NCBI RefSeq assembly: GCF_037042905.1
Contig: NC_087247.1
Coordinates: forward strand, 45,252,420-45,316,419
Direction of reading: 5' to 3'
Origin: Lytechinus pictus
Taxonomy: Eukaryota > Echinodermata > Echinoidea > Temnopleuroida > Toxopneustidae
DNA: 64,000 nt
Numbering within the stretch: position 1 is the stretch's first letter; every line of letters begins with the position of its first letter. Made by a program: the position numbers and the translations under genes. Under the pieces are notes generated by a model, which searched no databases, was not told the DNA's origin, and saw only the letters and a program-made list of their open reading frames with translations. Positions 47,945-64,000 of the stretch are shown here, piece by piece.

Positions 47945-49450
47945 TTGTTGAAGAAACGGGAACGTTTTAAAATTGGTTTGATGTGCTAACAAGTAAAAAC
48001 ATATTTTATATACCTTCCGTTATGTCCCCTTCCTCCCCCAAAAATATATAAATGAAGCATTATTCAGACAACACCGGAAAGGAGAATAAAACAGAATAGA
48101 AGTTGTAAATATCTCAGATTACTAAGCGGACGATCAGGAACATTTAAAAAATGGTTATTAGGTGCTAACGAGTAAAAAAGTATTCATATACCTTCCGTTA
48201 TGAACTCCCGTCTTCAAAAAAAGAAATATAAATGACGTATTTGATTATTCAGACAACCGCAGAAAGGAAAATAAAACAGAATAAAAGTCGTAAATATCTC
48301 AGATTACTAAACAGACGATCAGCCAGGAATATTTAAAAATTGTTTTGTGGTGCTAACAAGTAAGAACATGTTTGATATACCTTCCGTTATGAACTCATGT
48401 CCTCCAAAAAGAAATATAAATGACGCATTATTTAGACAAGAGCGGAAAGGAAAATAAAACAGATTAGAGGTTGTAAATATCTCTGATTCCTAAACAGACA
48501 ATGAAGAAAATTTCCAAATTGTTTTGATGTGCTAACAAGTAAAAAATATATTTGATATACCCTCTGTTATAAACTCCCATTCTCCAAAAAGTATTATAAT
48601 GATGCATTATTCAGACAACAGCGGCAATGAAAATGAAACAGAGTAGAGGTCGTCAATATCTCAGATTATTAAACGGACGATCAAGAACATTTAAAAATTG
48701 TTTTGAGGTGCACTGCTAACAAGTAGAAATATACATGTATTCTCTCCACCTTCTGTTATGAACTCACGTTTTCCAAAAAGAATTATAAATGACGCATTAT
48801 TCAAACAACCGCGGAAAGGAAAATATATCAGAATAGAAGTCGAGTCATAAATATCTAAAACGGACGATCAGGAACATTTTAGAATTGTTTGAGATGCTAA
48901 CAAATAGAAATACATTTTATATACCTTTTGTTATGAACCCCTGTCCTCCAAAAATAAATATGAATGGCGCATTATTCAGACAACCGTGGAATGGAAAATA
49001 AAACAGAATAGAAGTCGTAAATATCTCAGATTCCAAAATGGAATATCGAGAACATTTTCAAATTGTTTTGATTTGCTAACAAGTGAAAATATATTTGATA
49101 TACCTTCTGTTATGAACTTGTTCTCCAAAAAGTAGTATAAATTACGCATTATTCAGACAAGAGCGGAAAGGAAAATAAAACAGAATAGAAGTCGATAAGT
49201 TGTAAATATCTAAAACAGACGAACAGGAACATTTAAAAATTGTTTTGAGGTGCTAACAAGTAAGCACATTTTATATATCTTCCGTTATGAACTCCTACAT
49301 GTATTCTAAAAAAATTAATATAAATGACGCATTATTCCGACAACGGCGGAAAGGATATATCCAAAAAGGAATATAAATGATGCATTATTCCGACAACGGC
49401 GGAAAGGAAAATGAAATAAACAGAAGTCAGAAACATCTCAGATAAATGAA
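47945..49450. repeat. Satellite-like tandem array, ~180-bp unit, eight or more copies
   Basis: CTTCCGTTATGAACTC or a variant recurs near 48014, 48191, 48379, 48560, 48751, 48923, 49101 and 49278 (steps 172-191). Each unit also carries TTGTTTTGAGGTGCTAACAA and GACGCATTATTCAGACAAC. A short extra piece near 49355-49400 repeats part of a unit. Copies are moderately diverged. Confidence 0.85.
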
Positions 49451-50534
<1,084 letters not shown>

Positions 50535-50790
50535 AGGAGATAGGATGGAGGGTAAAAGGAATGGTGAATAGGGGTGGAGAAGGGGAGAGGGAGAGAGGGA
50601 GTTTAAAAAATACCCTAATGAGCACTGAAAAAAGGGAAATTGGTCGTAATAGAATGGAAGGGGTGTGGTAGATAAAGACAAAGAAAAAGTATTGAAACAG
50701 AGAGGGAGATAGAGAAATGAAAAGGGTATAATCGCAGACATATCAAGAAGAGCAGCTTATAGCAGCTATATAGCAGCTTATAGCAGCTTC
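50535..50790. repeat. Purine-rich tract and AGCAGCTTAT short repeats
   Basis: GGAGA/GGGAGAGGG text to about 50715, then four tandem TAGCAGCT(T/A)-type words at 50749-50790. Confidence 0.6.
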
Positions 50791-50794
50791 TACC

Positions 50795-51802
50795 CATAAT
50801 ATGAATTATCTTAATAATGTTTCCTTGGATGTTTGTGGTACACAAATAAAGCCATCCAATTCTGTTCGTAATCTTGGTGTCTAATTTGATAACATAATTA
50901 TGTCAAATCATGTTTTCTCTCTTGCACGCTCCTTGAATTTTAATCTGCACAATATTGGACGCATACATGTACGTCGCTATATCGATGAAAATACGTGTAA
51001 TCATGTAGTTAGATCACTTGTTCTCTCACGTCTAGACTACTGTAATTCACTCCTATATGGCATTACTGTTAAAGACATGAAAAAATTGCAGACCATTCAA
51101 AATAGATCAGCTAGACTCATAGTAAATCGTAGGGAACATACTTCACCATTATTACAGCAGTTGCATTGGCTTCCAGTTTCTGAATGCATTGTTTTCAAGA
51201 TTCTTGCTCTTGTTTTTAAAGCACATATGGGGGAAGCTCCTGGTTATCTATCAGACATAATCAGTAATTATATTCATATGGGCAATACTAGATTCCTTAG
51301 ATCACATGCTGACCAATACCTCTTTAATCACAGAAGAAGTTTTAGTTCATATGGTGATAAAGCATTTGCTAATTTTGTGCCTAAATTATGGAATAAACTG
51401 CCTGTAACACTATTTAAAGATCTGCTGACAAGTTTAAAACTTTTATATCTCTGCTTAAAACACATTTATTTGCTCGTTTATTTTTTTTCTTCTTATATGA
51501 TTTTTTTGTGTAACTATTGGTTTAAATATTCACATTTAGTTCTCTTTCGTAAGTTGGTTTTTTGTTAGGGTGTAGCTTAGGCCTGGTGTTTTTAGAGCCC
51601 TTGTGAGTTATAAACCTGCTGGATTGCCTTCTGGGCAAGTTCCTTAAACTGCGGGTGAACAGGGCATTAAGATCAGGCACCAGTCCCCGTAGATAGATAT
51701 TGTTTAAGTGCTGTTTAAGGTAATTTCATCATTAGTATTATTAGTTATTCATTGTAAAGCGCTTTGATCATATTTTTGGTAAAGCGCTATATAAGTACCT
51801 GT

Positions 51803-51833
<31 letters not shown>
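50795..51833 (+). pseudogene. 5'-truncated LINE: reverse transcriptase C-terminus and 3' end
   Basis: The main frame (50900-51568) contains VLSRLDYCNSLLYGI, LQTIQNRSARLIVNR and LLQQLHWLPV, the C-terminal part of non-LTR reverse transcriptases of the CR1/L2 type. A TAA at 50882-50884 interrupts the frame between SVRNLGV and FDN, where related elements have a sense codon, and the end of the frame looks altered after about 51420. The 3' untranslated part has AAGCGCTTTGATCA and AAGCGCTATATAAG followed by a (TATG)n tail (51804-51833). Endonuclease and RT core are absent. A dead insertion in IMPDH intron 3, in the sense orientation. Confidence 0.88.
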
Positions 51834-54271
<2,438 letters not shown>

Positions 54272-54368
54272 AAATATGAACAAGGTTTCATCATGGATCC
54301 TGTTGTGCTTGGTCCTGATGACACTGTAGGTGATGTCTTTGGCTCAAAAGCAAGACATGGCTTTTCAG
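54272..54368 (+). CDS. IMPDH: IMPDH exon 5 (start of the Bateman/CBS module)
   Basis: Encodes [20 protein letters not shown] then [12 protein letters not shown] plus one base (donor G|GTAACA). KYEQGFI leads from the barrel into the first CBS motif, whose ATP/GTP binding tunes the enzyme's assembly and feedback inhibition. Confidence 0.95.
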
Positions 54369-55635
54369 GTAACATCTCAAAATCATTTATTATGTTGTTG
54401 TCTCTGTGTATTCTTAATAGTTTAAAACCTGTTTTCTTTGTATTTATATACATGTGTAGTAGATGTGTAGTATGTGTTTGAGCTTAGATTTATATTACCT
54501 CTGCTGTAGAGTTTTAACAACAATTCCTTCATTTTCCCTCTTTTAATTTGTGTAGCTGACTGAAAACTGCATAAATTGCTCTACCAATACATTTCAAAAT
54601 GTCACTGTTCACTGTTCATCTGCTGTTTATAATTATACTTCAGTAACTTGCATTCTTCTTTTCATGTATTTGTGCAACCAAGCAAGAATAATAGCCAAAT
54701 CTAGATATTGAAATGTGATTTTCAGTAGGCATATTTAAGACAAATACTAGTTGCTATGAAAATGCAAATTTGTGTCAATATTTTATATACTGTAATTTTT
54801 ATTTTACATAGAGTTTCTATTTACATTTTTACATTTAACCCAACATGATACCAAACTTAGCCTGACACTTTCAAATTTATCCCTGTGAGTTGAATCTTGG
54901 ATAAAGAGAGTGCAGAACAATTGTTTATATTTCATACATGTATAGTATCATTGTTTCATTATAACAGCATGCTAATCCTATTTTTCCCCTTTCAAATTAA
55001 TCCTTACATGGGCTTTGATATTAGTTTATCTTTTGAAGTATTTTGCTTTGTTTTTCACAACACACTATTCAGACTTGCAATGTGTTTGAGCAGAATTCTT
55101 GATTAGCAGCTGCATTTACTTTGTATGGATTAAGAAAAAAAAACACTAAAATTCACGTTCAATCACAAAATTTATTTGATAAAATTTGATGAAATTCACT
55201 GTAAAGAACCACCAAAGCTGTGAATTTGCACACCAAATTTCTTTAGGCATGATTATGTAAAATGCGTATCAGAAAACCACAGTTATGTTATGTGCGTACA
55301 TTGTATAATTTCCATTGACATTTGTTTGCAGATGACAGATATTAACCATTCCTTGAGTAGGTGAAAAGAGTAGGATAGAAAAAGGATGTAAACTATATAC
55401 TAAAGTAAAAAAAAAAACCACAACAAACAATAAAAGGTGCAAGATGGATATAGCTGTACCCCCCACAAAACTGCCACTAGGGGCTTAAATATTAACTAGC
55501 TTCAAAACCTATATTATTATGAAAACTGTTAGAGTCTTGGCAGATTATCCTGAAGCAATTTGATACCAATTGTAGATGGCAATGAATATGCGCATTCAAA
55601 GTCTTATTTTTCTGTGAAATGGCTTACTATTTACA
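54369..55635. other. Intron 5, first part; no feature recognised
   Basis: AT-rich; open frames are short and unsupported. Confidence 0.4.
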
Positions 55636-56316
55636 TACTGTAAACTCTGTTATTTTCGCAGGATTAATTTTTTGCGCTGGGCGGTTTCGAAACATATTCG
55701 CGGGCTCTTGAATTCGCGCTCCACAATCACAAAGTCACTTCCTTTTCCCCCATCTGTGGCTGGTTTTAATTAACATTTCAAGCAACAAAATTGTATTTTC
55801 TGCTCATAATTCTAGCTATATATAGCAGCGTAATTCAGCATTGTTTCATGATCAAATCATGAGCTTTGTGACAGTTAGCGCAAGTTTTCGTTGTCAGGCG
55901 GACAACAGGTAAGGAATTGCAGGCAAAACAGAGGCGCTGCTGGCGCTGGCCTGGTATAGACGACCGAGCACCAGGTAAGGACTGGGGGATTACAGGGGAA
56001 TACTGCTATTCAAAGTGCATGGGATCAATTGACAAATCTGGGTGAGCGACAAGATGTCTTCTGGAAAAATAAACAGATCTAAACACTCACCAATCAAACA
56101 GCAAAAGCAACTAATATTTCAATCAAAATCATAATTTAAAAAACGATCTGCGACTGTTTAAAAATTATCGCATTGAAAGAAATTCTCTTGATGCATATGA
56201 TTTTGGAGCATAAGCTTGCTTGCTTAAATGTAGTCCTATATGAATTCGCGCTCGCCGATCTTGCTGCAAAACCTGCGAAAATTCATGTACCGCGAAATAT
56301 TTTTAAATTTACAGTA
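55636..56316. mobile_element. MITE-like element with TACTGTAAA ... TTTACAGTA ends
   Basis: Left end TACTGTAAACTCTGTTATTTTCGCAGG region and right end (CCTGCGAAAATTCATG ... TTTACAGTA) are inverted; TTCGCG and CGCGAA words mark both arms. The middle has two CAGGTAAGGA copies. No coding frame. Confidence 0.6.
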
Positions 56317-57017
56317 CTTCATGAAAGGAACTTTCACTTACAGCATCAGTTAAAAATGAGTTCATCAAAAGTGAAACCATTCGTCTCATGATGAAGGGCT
56401 TCTCTTCTTTCTAAATATGCATGATTCATCAGTGAAGAAAAAATTCACAAGGCATGAGCTGAACTGAAACCCACCCAAATGTCTGATAATCTTCAGCAAG
56501 GTTTTAGTGGGTGTGGATGGTTTCTGATAGATGCATCTATTTGTGAGATTTACTTCTTTATTGTATAAGGGACTTATATATATTTTTTTTTGGCATCAAG
56601 TAGTCAGATGAGATAAGAATGCCTTTTTGTTAATAAACTTGTTCAAACAAACTATGACTGCTCAAAGCAACACTCAATGATATATCTTTTTAAGTCTTAT
56701 TACTGTTTGTATTCTGATGCTAGTTGCTATTAAAACAAAAATATATTCCCATAACTTTATTTTTCTTTAAAATGCATAATTCAACGTTATTGCAGTTTGT
56801 GATAACATTCCCTGCTCTCACACACAAAAGAAGGAACTTGTTTAAAGAATTGTTTTGATGTTTTACTGAAAAATAATAACTATGAGAGATTACAGTACCT
56901 TGTTTAACATCTCTTTTTTGCATGAAAATTGTGTTTCATATGTTACTTTTTGTTTCATGCATATTTCTTTATGAAATACATTTTATGTTATAGATTTTTA
57001 ACACCATGGTTTCAGTA

Positions 57018-57290
57018 TTTCATTTCATTTATTTCACATTAAAAACCAATACACACAATTACAAAAGACAGAAAAGGAAATTACTCCATGTATATATAAA
57101 AGAGAGAGAGAAAAAAAAAAAAATACAATGGTAAATAATGTGACCGGGGCTAGAAAAAGCAGAGCTTATCGAGTCTAGCCCCGGCAGGAATGGAGAATAC
57201 AAGAGGAAGGAGAGGCCCACCCCGGGAGCACGTACGGTCAGAGGCATTAGGCACTCTGACCGTGTATCAGAGTATCATTCCATGGACCCA
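57018..57290. repeat. Interspersed repeat with two strong hairpins
   Basis: CCGGGGCTAGA (57144-57154) pairs with TCTAGCCCCGG (57174-57184); TACGGTCAGAG (57233-57243) pairs with CTCTGACCGTGTA (57254-57266). The left edge reads like the antisense of an A-rich retroelement tail. Confidence 0.6.
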
Positions 57291-57703
57291 ATCTTGCATG
57301 TATTAAGATATTATTGCATGTCTTGTTGAGATTCTTTCTAATTGATGTGTATTTTAGCATGCACATGTAATATTGACTATTGTAGCATCATGAGATTGCT
57401 TGAATTTCTTTTCAGGTAGAGATATTTGTATCACTTTTATTTGAAATAGTCATTATATAAGCACACTATTTCATTATCTATACAAATGCAACTTTTTTGT
57501 TTTCTTTGACACTAAATGTACATGATTTGAAATTAAAGCCAGGGACTGAATATTAGCTGAACATATTTCAAAATGAACTTTCAATGTGTTATTAATTGTT
57601 TATTATTATTATGATTTCTTTTATATTGTAATATTTGCATTTAGATTCTTGTTATTTCATTTTATTGATTGAATAACATTGGCTGCTTCCCTTGTGTTTC
57701 TAG

Positions 57704-57742
57704 GAATCCCGGCTTCTCAAGATTTGCCACACAAGATCCTTG
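57704..57742 (+). CDS. IMPDH: Candidate 39-nt extra exon of IMPDH
   Basis: A strong acceptor (CTTGTGTTTCTAG) is followed by 39 bases and then GTATAG, a weak donor. Used between exons 5 and 6 it keeps the frame and would add 13 residues, GIPASQDLPHKIL, where the true next exon begins [17 protein letters not shown]. The similarity (GIP, then K-L/I-LGI if read on past the donor) suggests a decayed duplicate of the start of exon 6, or an alternative exon. The open frame runs to 57888. Transcript evidence is needed before it is counted as coding. Confidence 0.3.
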
Positions 57743-60700
57743 GTATAGCCCATAGAGTTTTTGTGTTGATCACTTTGTTTATTTCTAATCCTCTTTTAAT
57801 ACATACTCCTTGTTGGTTGTTTTACCTTTCTTTTTTGAGTGACATCCTATTGCTCCTGTGCACCTTGAGTCCTTCACATTTGAAATAATTATTTAAAGTT
57901 AACTTTTTGTACTAATTTAGCGTAATTGGACATGAATTACCAAGCTAATGTAGCCCATCGATTAAGTTCCAGGACATGTTTTATACAACTTTAAAAAAGT
58001 TGCAAATTTTTTAATGTATTCATGCAGAGTATGATATTTTTTTAATAAACGGTTGACATGAGTTATTTATTCCCCTGTTCACCTATCATGTATACTGTAA
58101 TTAGAATGTACATCAAGGATGGGTATGTAGCATTCTGGCATGCTCATAATCTAGAAGAATTAAAGTATATATTAAAACCATAAAAGAAATGAGAAAAGAT
58201 GTATTCCTATGAATTCATTCAAAATTGTATGTTTGACCTTCACCCCTGATTAATTGCTATTTTTACATATTTGTTTGGGCTTTAGGGCCTTTTTAAGCTT
58301 TTGAAAGCTTCTGTGAATAAAAAAATACCATGTACAGTGTGTCATTTCTATTGACTCCTACTAGTCATGTAGACCACATTATATTCAACTATGAAAATCT
58401 TAGAAGGGAAAACTACCTGTAAAATTACTGCATTTGAACAAGTTTTTGAAGTTTTACTGGGACATGTTTTCTGTCAAAATTTCAGTGCAAGTACTTGTAA
58501 AATTGTGATAATTAGAATTAACTGTTAAAATCAGGAATGTCTGTAAATTAATTTTCTGTAAAAGATTTTGTTATTAAGAATAAGTGAAGGACTTAATGTG
58601 CAGAAGACCAATAGCATGTTTCATTTTTGTTTTTTCCGTAATTCCAGGCTTGTGTGATTTTTTTTCAGTGTGCATTGATTCAAATACATACTATGAATGT
58701 ACACTGTATACAGTGGATAATAATAACAAGCATTGAGCTTTTATTATCCAGTCACAAGTCTATATTTTTTTATTCATTCACTATAGGTACATGTATGTTT
58801 GTGGGTTGTATTGACAGGGATTCTGGAGGTTCTGTGTAACATTTTGCAATGATGTGTGGTTTGATGTGCTTTACTACAAATTTTCTCACATTACATTTCC
58901 TGTCAAAGGAGTGGAGGGGAAAAGATAATAAAACAACAAATATCCCATCCCAAAAAGAAATGATGGTGTTGCCAACAAATAAACAGAACATTTTGAGTTC
59001 CAAGTCTGATTCATCACTGAAAAGTGCGTTTTCCTTGAAGTAGTATAGATAAAGTCCCCATCTCTTTGAAATTAGCACCATTGTATTTGTTTATTCAAAG
59101 TGTAAAAAAAATAGAAATATCAATGTTCTATGTTTGGTGCAATCTGTTTTTTCCAGCATGGCTGAGGAAGAGTATGCACATTATCCAGTATACGCTATTC
59201 CAAATTATTTCTAATTTATCAGATTTTAGAGTCCTGACAATTGTCATTCAGTCACTCAAAAAGATGATGAAAGTCAACAAATATCTCTAATAATTAATGT
59301 GTCATATTATTGCCATTGATTGGTACGATGATCCAGGCAATTCATGTAGCACATAATTTGAAGGGGGGGGGGGTCATTTATCATTTAATTCAATGCAATT
59401 CATGTATTTCCACTATTCAATCAAAATTACATCCAAATTGCACAATCATCAATAAAAAACACTGACACTATAAATAGAAATGCTTATTATAACAGTGGAT
59501 AAAAAAAATATAAAAAAGTGGAGGGACAGGCAAAGGCCCAAGGCCTATCAATGACTTATCCCAACATATATATATATCATTTAACTGTTCATAAACTATA
59601 CATATAATCCATCTTTATTTGCCATAAAACAAAACAAATAATGTCATTAACAACACATCAAACATGCTTAAAGATGGAACAGCTACATATACATAAAAAT
59701 AACTGTAGCATGATTATACGATAACATGTAAACATTTGAATGGAAAGGATAGAATTAGAGCCCAGGTTCCTGGCATGAAAAGTACAAAAACTAAATGCCA
59801 ATGTCAGGGCAAGCAAAACTTAGTCTATTAGAAATAATATAGGGCAATAAATATTATAGATGAACAAGGAAAGGAAGGCAAAAAGAAAAGAAAGAAACAA
59901 ATGGAGAGAAAAATAAAGGAAAGATAACAAAAAACTATGTTGTTTATGAAAATCTTTAGAGCCCTTGGTAGATGGACACTGACATCCCACAGCAAAATGC
60001 CAGCCTTAATAAAGTCCCCAGGTCTATTTGAAAAAACATTATCAATAAGAGTTGATAAGGTTTTAGAGAACCTGTAGGTTTAATAAATGAAAGTAGTTGC
60101 AGTAAACACTGATTTCACGAGAAAGTGTGTGAAACCAAGCTTAATTGTCACTATATCATTGAAGATCTGGTGCGGTTACATAAACTGAACTTTGTGAAAT
60201 CTTGAAATCTACGCTGAAAAATGTTCACACTGAAGATCACCAACACAGATAAGCGCACGTGGGACAGTTTATTATTATTGCTTTGAATGTCGGCCCGACG
60301 CTTGACCCGAATCCTGTACTTATTTGCTAATTTCTCAGCAATTACACAGTTTCTTCCAGAATCCTTTGGCACATATTTTTTATTTCTACAAACATACACT
60401 TTGGTGGTCATTTCATTGGATTCTGTACGAACTCATTTTGAAATCGTTACCACAACTGGAATTTATCTTAAGTATGAAACTAAGGTATAAAAAGAATATG
60501 CCATAAGCAAATCACAAAAATTATCAACATTGGGAGAAAGAGAAACTAGTTTTTTTATTACCTTAAGTTAAAAATATCTTTGTTGGAACCTCTCTATAAA
60601 TTATTATTTTGGTGAAAGTAAGGAACAAATCACAGTTGGATAATCTAGGTAAGTCACTTAAGCAATTTTGATATCATTGTATGTAATAGGGGTAAATGAA

Positions 60701-61100
60701 ATGAGTAGATTATCAATACATAATTCTTATCTCATGTTACATTTGCTGTTTGTGCATATATGCAAACTATCTGCACATCTAGAGCTTGTGCGAGTGAGGT
60801 AATTGTGACCTAAAAACAAAGAATTTTCTATTAAAGAATTCACTGCATGTGATAGAAAAATGAAAAAAAAAATTGAGGGTCAATGCACTTTTCTACTCAA
60901 AATGATAATGTTATGACTCTATATACCTAATTGAGCAGCAAACACAAAAGTTCCATCACCATGAGGGATGACTGATGGGGAATCTACAATCACATGATAA
61001 ACTTTTGACCCATATCATGTGGAATATAATGAATAGTTTCATGTAACATTAAGATCACATAAATTAGATGTAGGATATTGATTTCACTTTGCTCTAAATT
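57743..61100. other. Intron 5, middle; no gene
   Basis: Includes a G run near 59363 and, at about 59385-60040, A-rich text like antisense retroelement 3' ends (for example GGCAAAGGCCCAAGGCC near 59529). No reverse transcriptase or other protein seen. Confidence 0.4.
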
Positions 61101-61104
61101 TCCA

Positions 61105-61176
61105 GTATTTTCAAATCACTTTCTGAATAATAAATAAAACGTATTTTCAAATCACTTTCTGAATAATAAATAAAAC
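61105..61176. repeat. Perfect 36-bp tandem duplication
   Basis: 61105-61140 and 61141-61176 are identical and adjacent, each starting GTATTTTCAAATCACTTTCT. With no differences it must be recent. Confidence 0.95.
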
Positions 61177-63791
61177 GTGTATACTTCAAGAAAATCATAT
61201 AACCCACACCCCATACTTACATATTATGCTTGATGTTTTCAAAACTCATACATAAAGCAAATGTAAGTATGTACAACTTATACAAGTTTGGGGCTTCGTA
61301 CTTTGTATATGTACAATAGTTTTTATTTTCGATCTCTTTCTTTATTATTGTTATTATTATTTATTTATTTTTCTTGGGGGAGGGGTTAAGTGTCAAAATA
61401 GACACTCCTGTAATCTTCTTCATGAATTAATTTGGAAAATGAATACATATTTGTGCTTCCTATGCATTACCACTCATTAAATTCTGGATAAAATCATATT
61501 TTTGAAACATGTCAATAGTAAGATAAACATAGATCATTTGAAGTTATTTGATGATTGATTTCTTAAAGGGGGAGTGAACTGACCGACACTGTGTGTTGCC
61601 TATTGACTGTTTGCTACAGTATAAATAACAACCATTAATTATATAGAAGATGAATTAGCCAATAATTTCATTCATGTATAGAAACTGAAATGCTTATGAG
61701 TGGAAAGGTACCTGTTTGGTAACATAGTTATTGCAGAATGAATGTATTGAATAGTGAATTAGTGTGTCATCATTCAATTGTCCCTAAATTACAATACTAC
61801 AATGCTGACTGAGAAAGTTGAATTATGGGTAATAAACGTTGCTAGATATGATTAGTTCAGGACTTGAGTTGGGGATATTTAGGCTGCTGGCTCCATATGC
61901 CCTTTAAGTATAAAAAAGGTAGAACTAAATCTGCTTCTATCTGAAATTATTGGGAGGTCTTTTGTTGTTTTTTGGAGTGTAAATTGCTAATGAGTGCTGT
62001 GAAACTAAATCTTTTGAAATTACATGTACATGTAGGTTGTGTGGGTTTGATTTAAAACTGAAACAAATTGTAACAATAACTGCTGATTCCCACATCATTT
62101 TTAATTTGCATGCCCTTTTATATCATAGGTCATCTAGAACTTGATGATTGCATTTTTTCAAAGATAGAAACCTATTCTAATTCATTTATAAAAAGGAAAT
62201 AATCTTGAAATACAGGTACTATGTAGTATGGCTTTAATCATATGTATATCAAACTGCATTATACATTATATGAATGTCTAAAAATTTGTTGGAGGATTGT
62301 ACTTGTGCTACTTACCAACATTCTTCATATTTCATTTCTTTTTCTATACCAACATTTACAATATATTTTGTTCCATATATTTTGATTTATGTATATAAAC
62401 AATAAGTAAAAGAAAATGTTTATGTACATTATAATCAAGATAATCATACAAACAGGTTGGGAATGGAGGAGGCTGCTAAAAAGCAGTGTTTGTAAAGTGC
62501 AGCCTTCTATCAAAATATTGGTATAGATAATGTAAACCAAAAACAACACAAGTAAAACAGGATGACAACTTGAGCTTAAATCCAGGTAATGGTCTATTTT
62601 TTGTTTAAAAGAGAGAAAAGAAAATTGATAAAAGTCTCCAGATTCTTGCCCCGGCACTTACAGTGAATCAGCAGGAAAACGAAAAGCATGCACAGGTGTT
62701 GGTATTGCATCCATGCTTTTAAAACAAAATATTTTAAAAAATGTGTTCGAAAGATGAAGAGTCAAATCTATGACTTGGAGAAAATCTTGGAGAAACATAT
62801 TAAACTTAAGGAGTTTAGGCTTGGGGATTCTTTGATGGCTTTATAGTGAAAATAAAATAATTTATAATGGATAGTTACATCTAATATTAAAGGGAATATA
62901 TTTAATTTCACGAGTATGGTGTCATTTCAAAACTTGTTCCCACGGTGTAGAAAAAGAAAGAAAAGTCTTTGATAAATTGATATGGCACATGATAAAAAAA
63001 GAAAATGATGCACATTTAAGAGATGTCTATTGTAATTAATTATTTTTAATAAAGTTTGGTACGATGTAAAATATTAAATTATTTACAAACAGTGGCTTAC
63101 GTTCACTTTTATAATAGGTGAACAAATCAGGTTTCATAGGGTATAAAAGGAAACTAAAAATAAACACGATCGTTTTTAGATTTTAATTATATTACAAATC
63201 AGTGTCTTGGAGATTGACTCTTGGATTACTGGTAGAAAAGTGAAATTGATAATTTGCCCAAATAATGTTTTTTCTGTTTGCAGTTATCAAAATTTATTAA
63301 CTGTACAGTATGTGCCACTATGTAAGTCAAAATATGTACATGTACTGTTGACCATATGAATATTTTGTTGTCTGAGAATACATGTTTCCCATGACATATT
63401 CACTTAGAAATTGCATACAAAATTAGAAAAGAAAATATACATTTTTTATGCAGGAAAATGAAGAGTTGCTGACAGCCATACATATAATTAGTTAAACTTA
63501 CAACAAGTGAAAGTGAAATATCTTACATGGTTTGAACTATTATATTGAAATTGTTTTCGCATATACATGTAATTTGTAATTGCCTGAGATACATGTACAT
63601 GTATGTCTGCCTCTTTGATGGTCATTTAATTTGTGAATTCTATTGCACCATTGGATGGAATAAGGAAACACAGTCTTTTCCTTTCACAAATGTAATTGCC
63701 AACATCCTTGCTATCAAAACAGAGTACTTTCTTGTTTGGTATCCCAAGAACCTCTCTTTTCATGTTTTTTATTTTAAATTCTTTGTTAAAG
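61177..63791. other. Intron 5, last part; no gene
   Basis: AT-rich with scattered ACATGTACATGT (62023, 63345, 63592). Open frames on both strands lack recognisable domains. Confidence 0.4.
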
Positions 63792-63989
63792 GCATACCAA
63801 TCACAGATACTGGGCGACTAGGTGGTAAACTGCTCGGGATCGTCACAGCTCGCGATATCGACTTCTTGAAACCAGATAGTTACGTTAAGCCACTCAGTAC
63901 CGTCATGACTTCCAGGGAAGACCTGGTGGTTGCTCCGGCCAATGTAACTCTAAAGCAAGCCAATGATCTTCTTCAGAAAGCAAAGAAAG
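63792..63989 (+). CDS. IMPDH: IMPDH exon 6 (CBS module)
   Basis: Joins the single base left by exon 5 and encodes 66 residues plus one base, beginning [20 protein letters not shown] and including [10 protein letters not shown] and [20 protein letters not shown]. This is the end of the first CBS motif and the linker into the second. Acceptor GTTAAAG, donor AAAG|GTAACT. The gene continues past the right edge. Confidence 0.96.
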
Positions 63990-64000
63990 GTAACTGTAGT

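Overview
The window reads as animal nuclear DNA: AT-rich, intron-dominated, crowded with short repeats and small DNA transposons, with GT-AG introns. The mix of repeats (TTAA-flanked palindromic MITEs, many poly-G tracts, scattered palindromic ACATGT runs, degenerate GCGAGCGCGAAGCG arrays) suggests a marine deuterostome, most likely an echinoderm such as a sea urchin. That assignment is inference; no diagnostic host gene other than IMPDH is present.

The only host gene I can recognise is the first part of an inosine-5'-monophosphate dehydrogenase gene (IMPDH, + strand). Six coding exons (17671-17774, 31444-31492, 49782-49883, 52957-53031, 54272-54368, 63792-63989) join in phase and give about 208 residues: the N-terminus, the first strands of the catalytic barrel and most of the regulatory Bateman (CBS) module. 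The rest of the barrel, including the catalytic cysteine loop, lies beyond the right edge. About 46 kb of the window is therefore introns of this gene.

Left of IMPDH (1-17.6 kb) I found no convincing gene. It is a mosaic of repeats: a 154-bp tandem array inside an inverted-repeat element (331-1462), a foldback element (1941-2316), a decayed array carrying the GCGAGCGCGAAGCG motif (2.5-4.05 kb), G-run elements, a duplicated segment (7.6-8.7 kb), an element saturated with CCAGT/ACTGG (9537-10866), a 4-kb complex of about 230-bp units in both orientations (11.29-15.26 kb) and a 137-bp tandem array (16.63-17.24 kb).

The introns carry the protein-coding mobile elements. Intron 1 holds a complete three-exon piggyBac transposase (25659-28899, minus) with a SINE inside one of its introns, a 1175-bp Harbinger MITE (22449-23623), TTAA-flanked MITEs, and fragments that look like parts of a phage- or virus-type fibre protein (29.4-30.4 kb). 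Intron 2 holds a complete Harbinger transposon (38636-43183) with 17-bp terminal inverted repeats, a TTA target duplication, an intact DDE transposase and a two-exon MADF-domain protein that seems to carry a frameshift. Its ends match those of the MITE in intron 1, so enzyme source and likely passenger sit in the same gene. Intron 2 also has a 1.7-kb near-perfect palindrome (44898-46606) and a 180-bp satellite (47.95-49.45 kb). Intron 3 has a 5'-truncated LINE. Intron 5 has a possible 39-nt extra exon (57704-57742) that begins like the true next exon.
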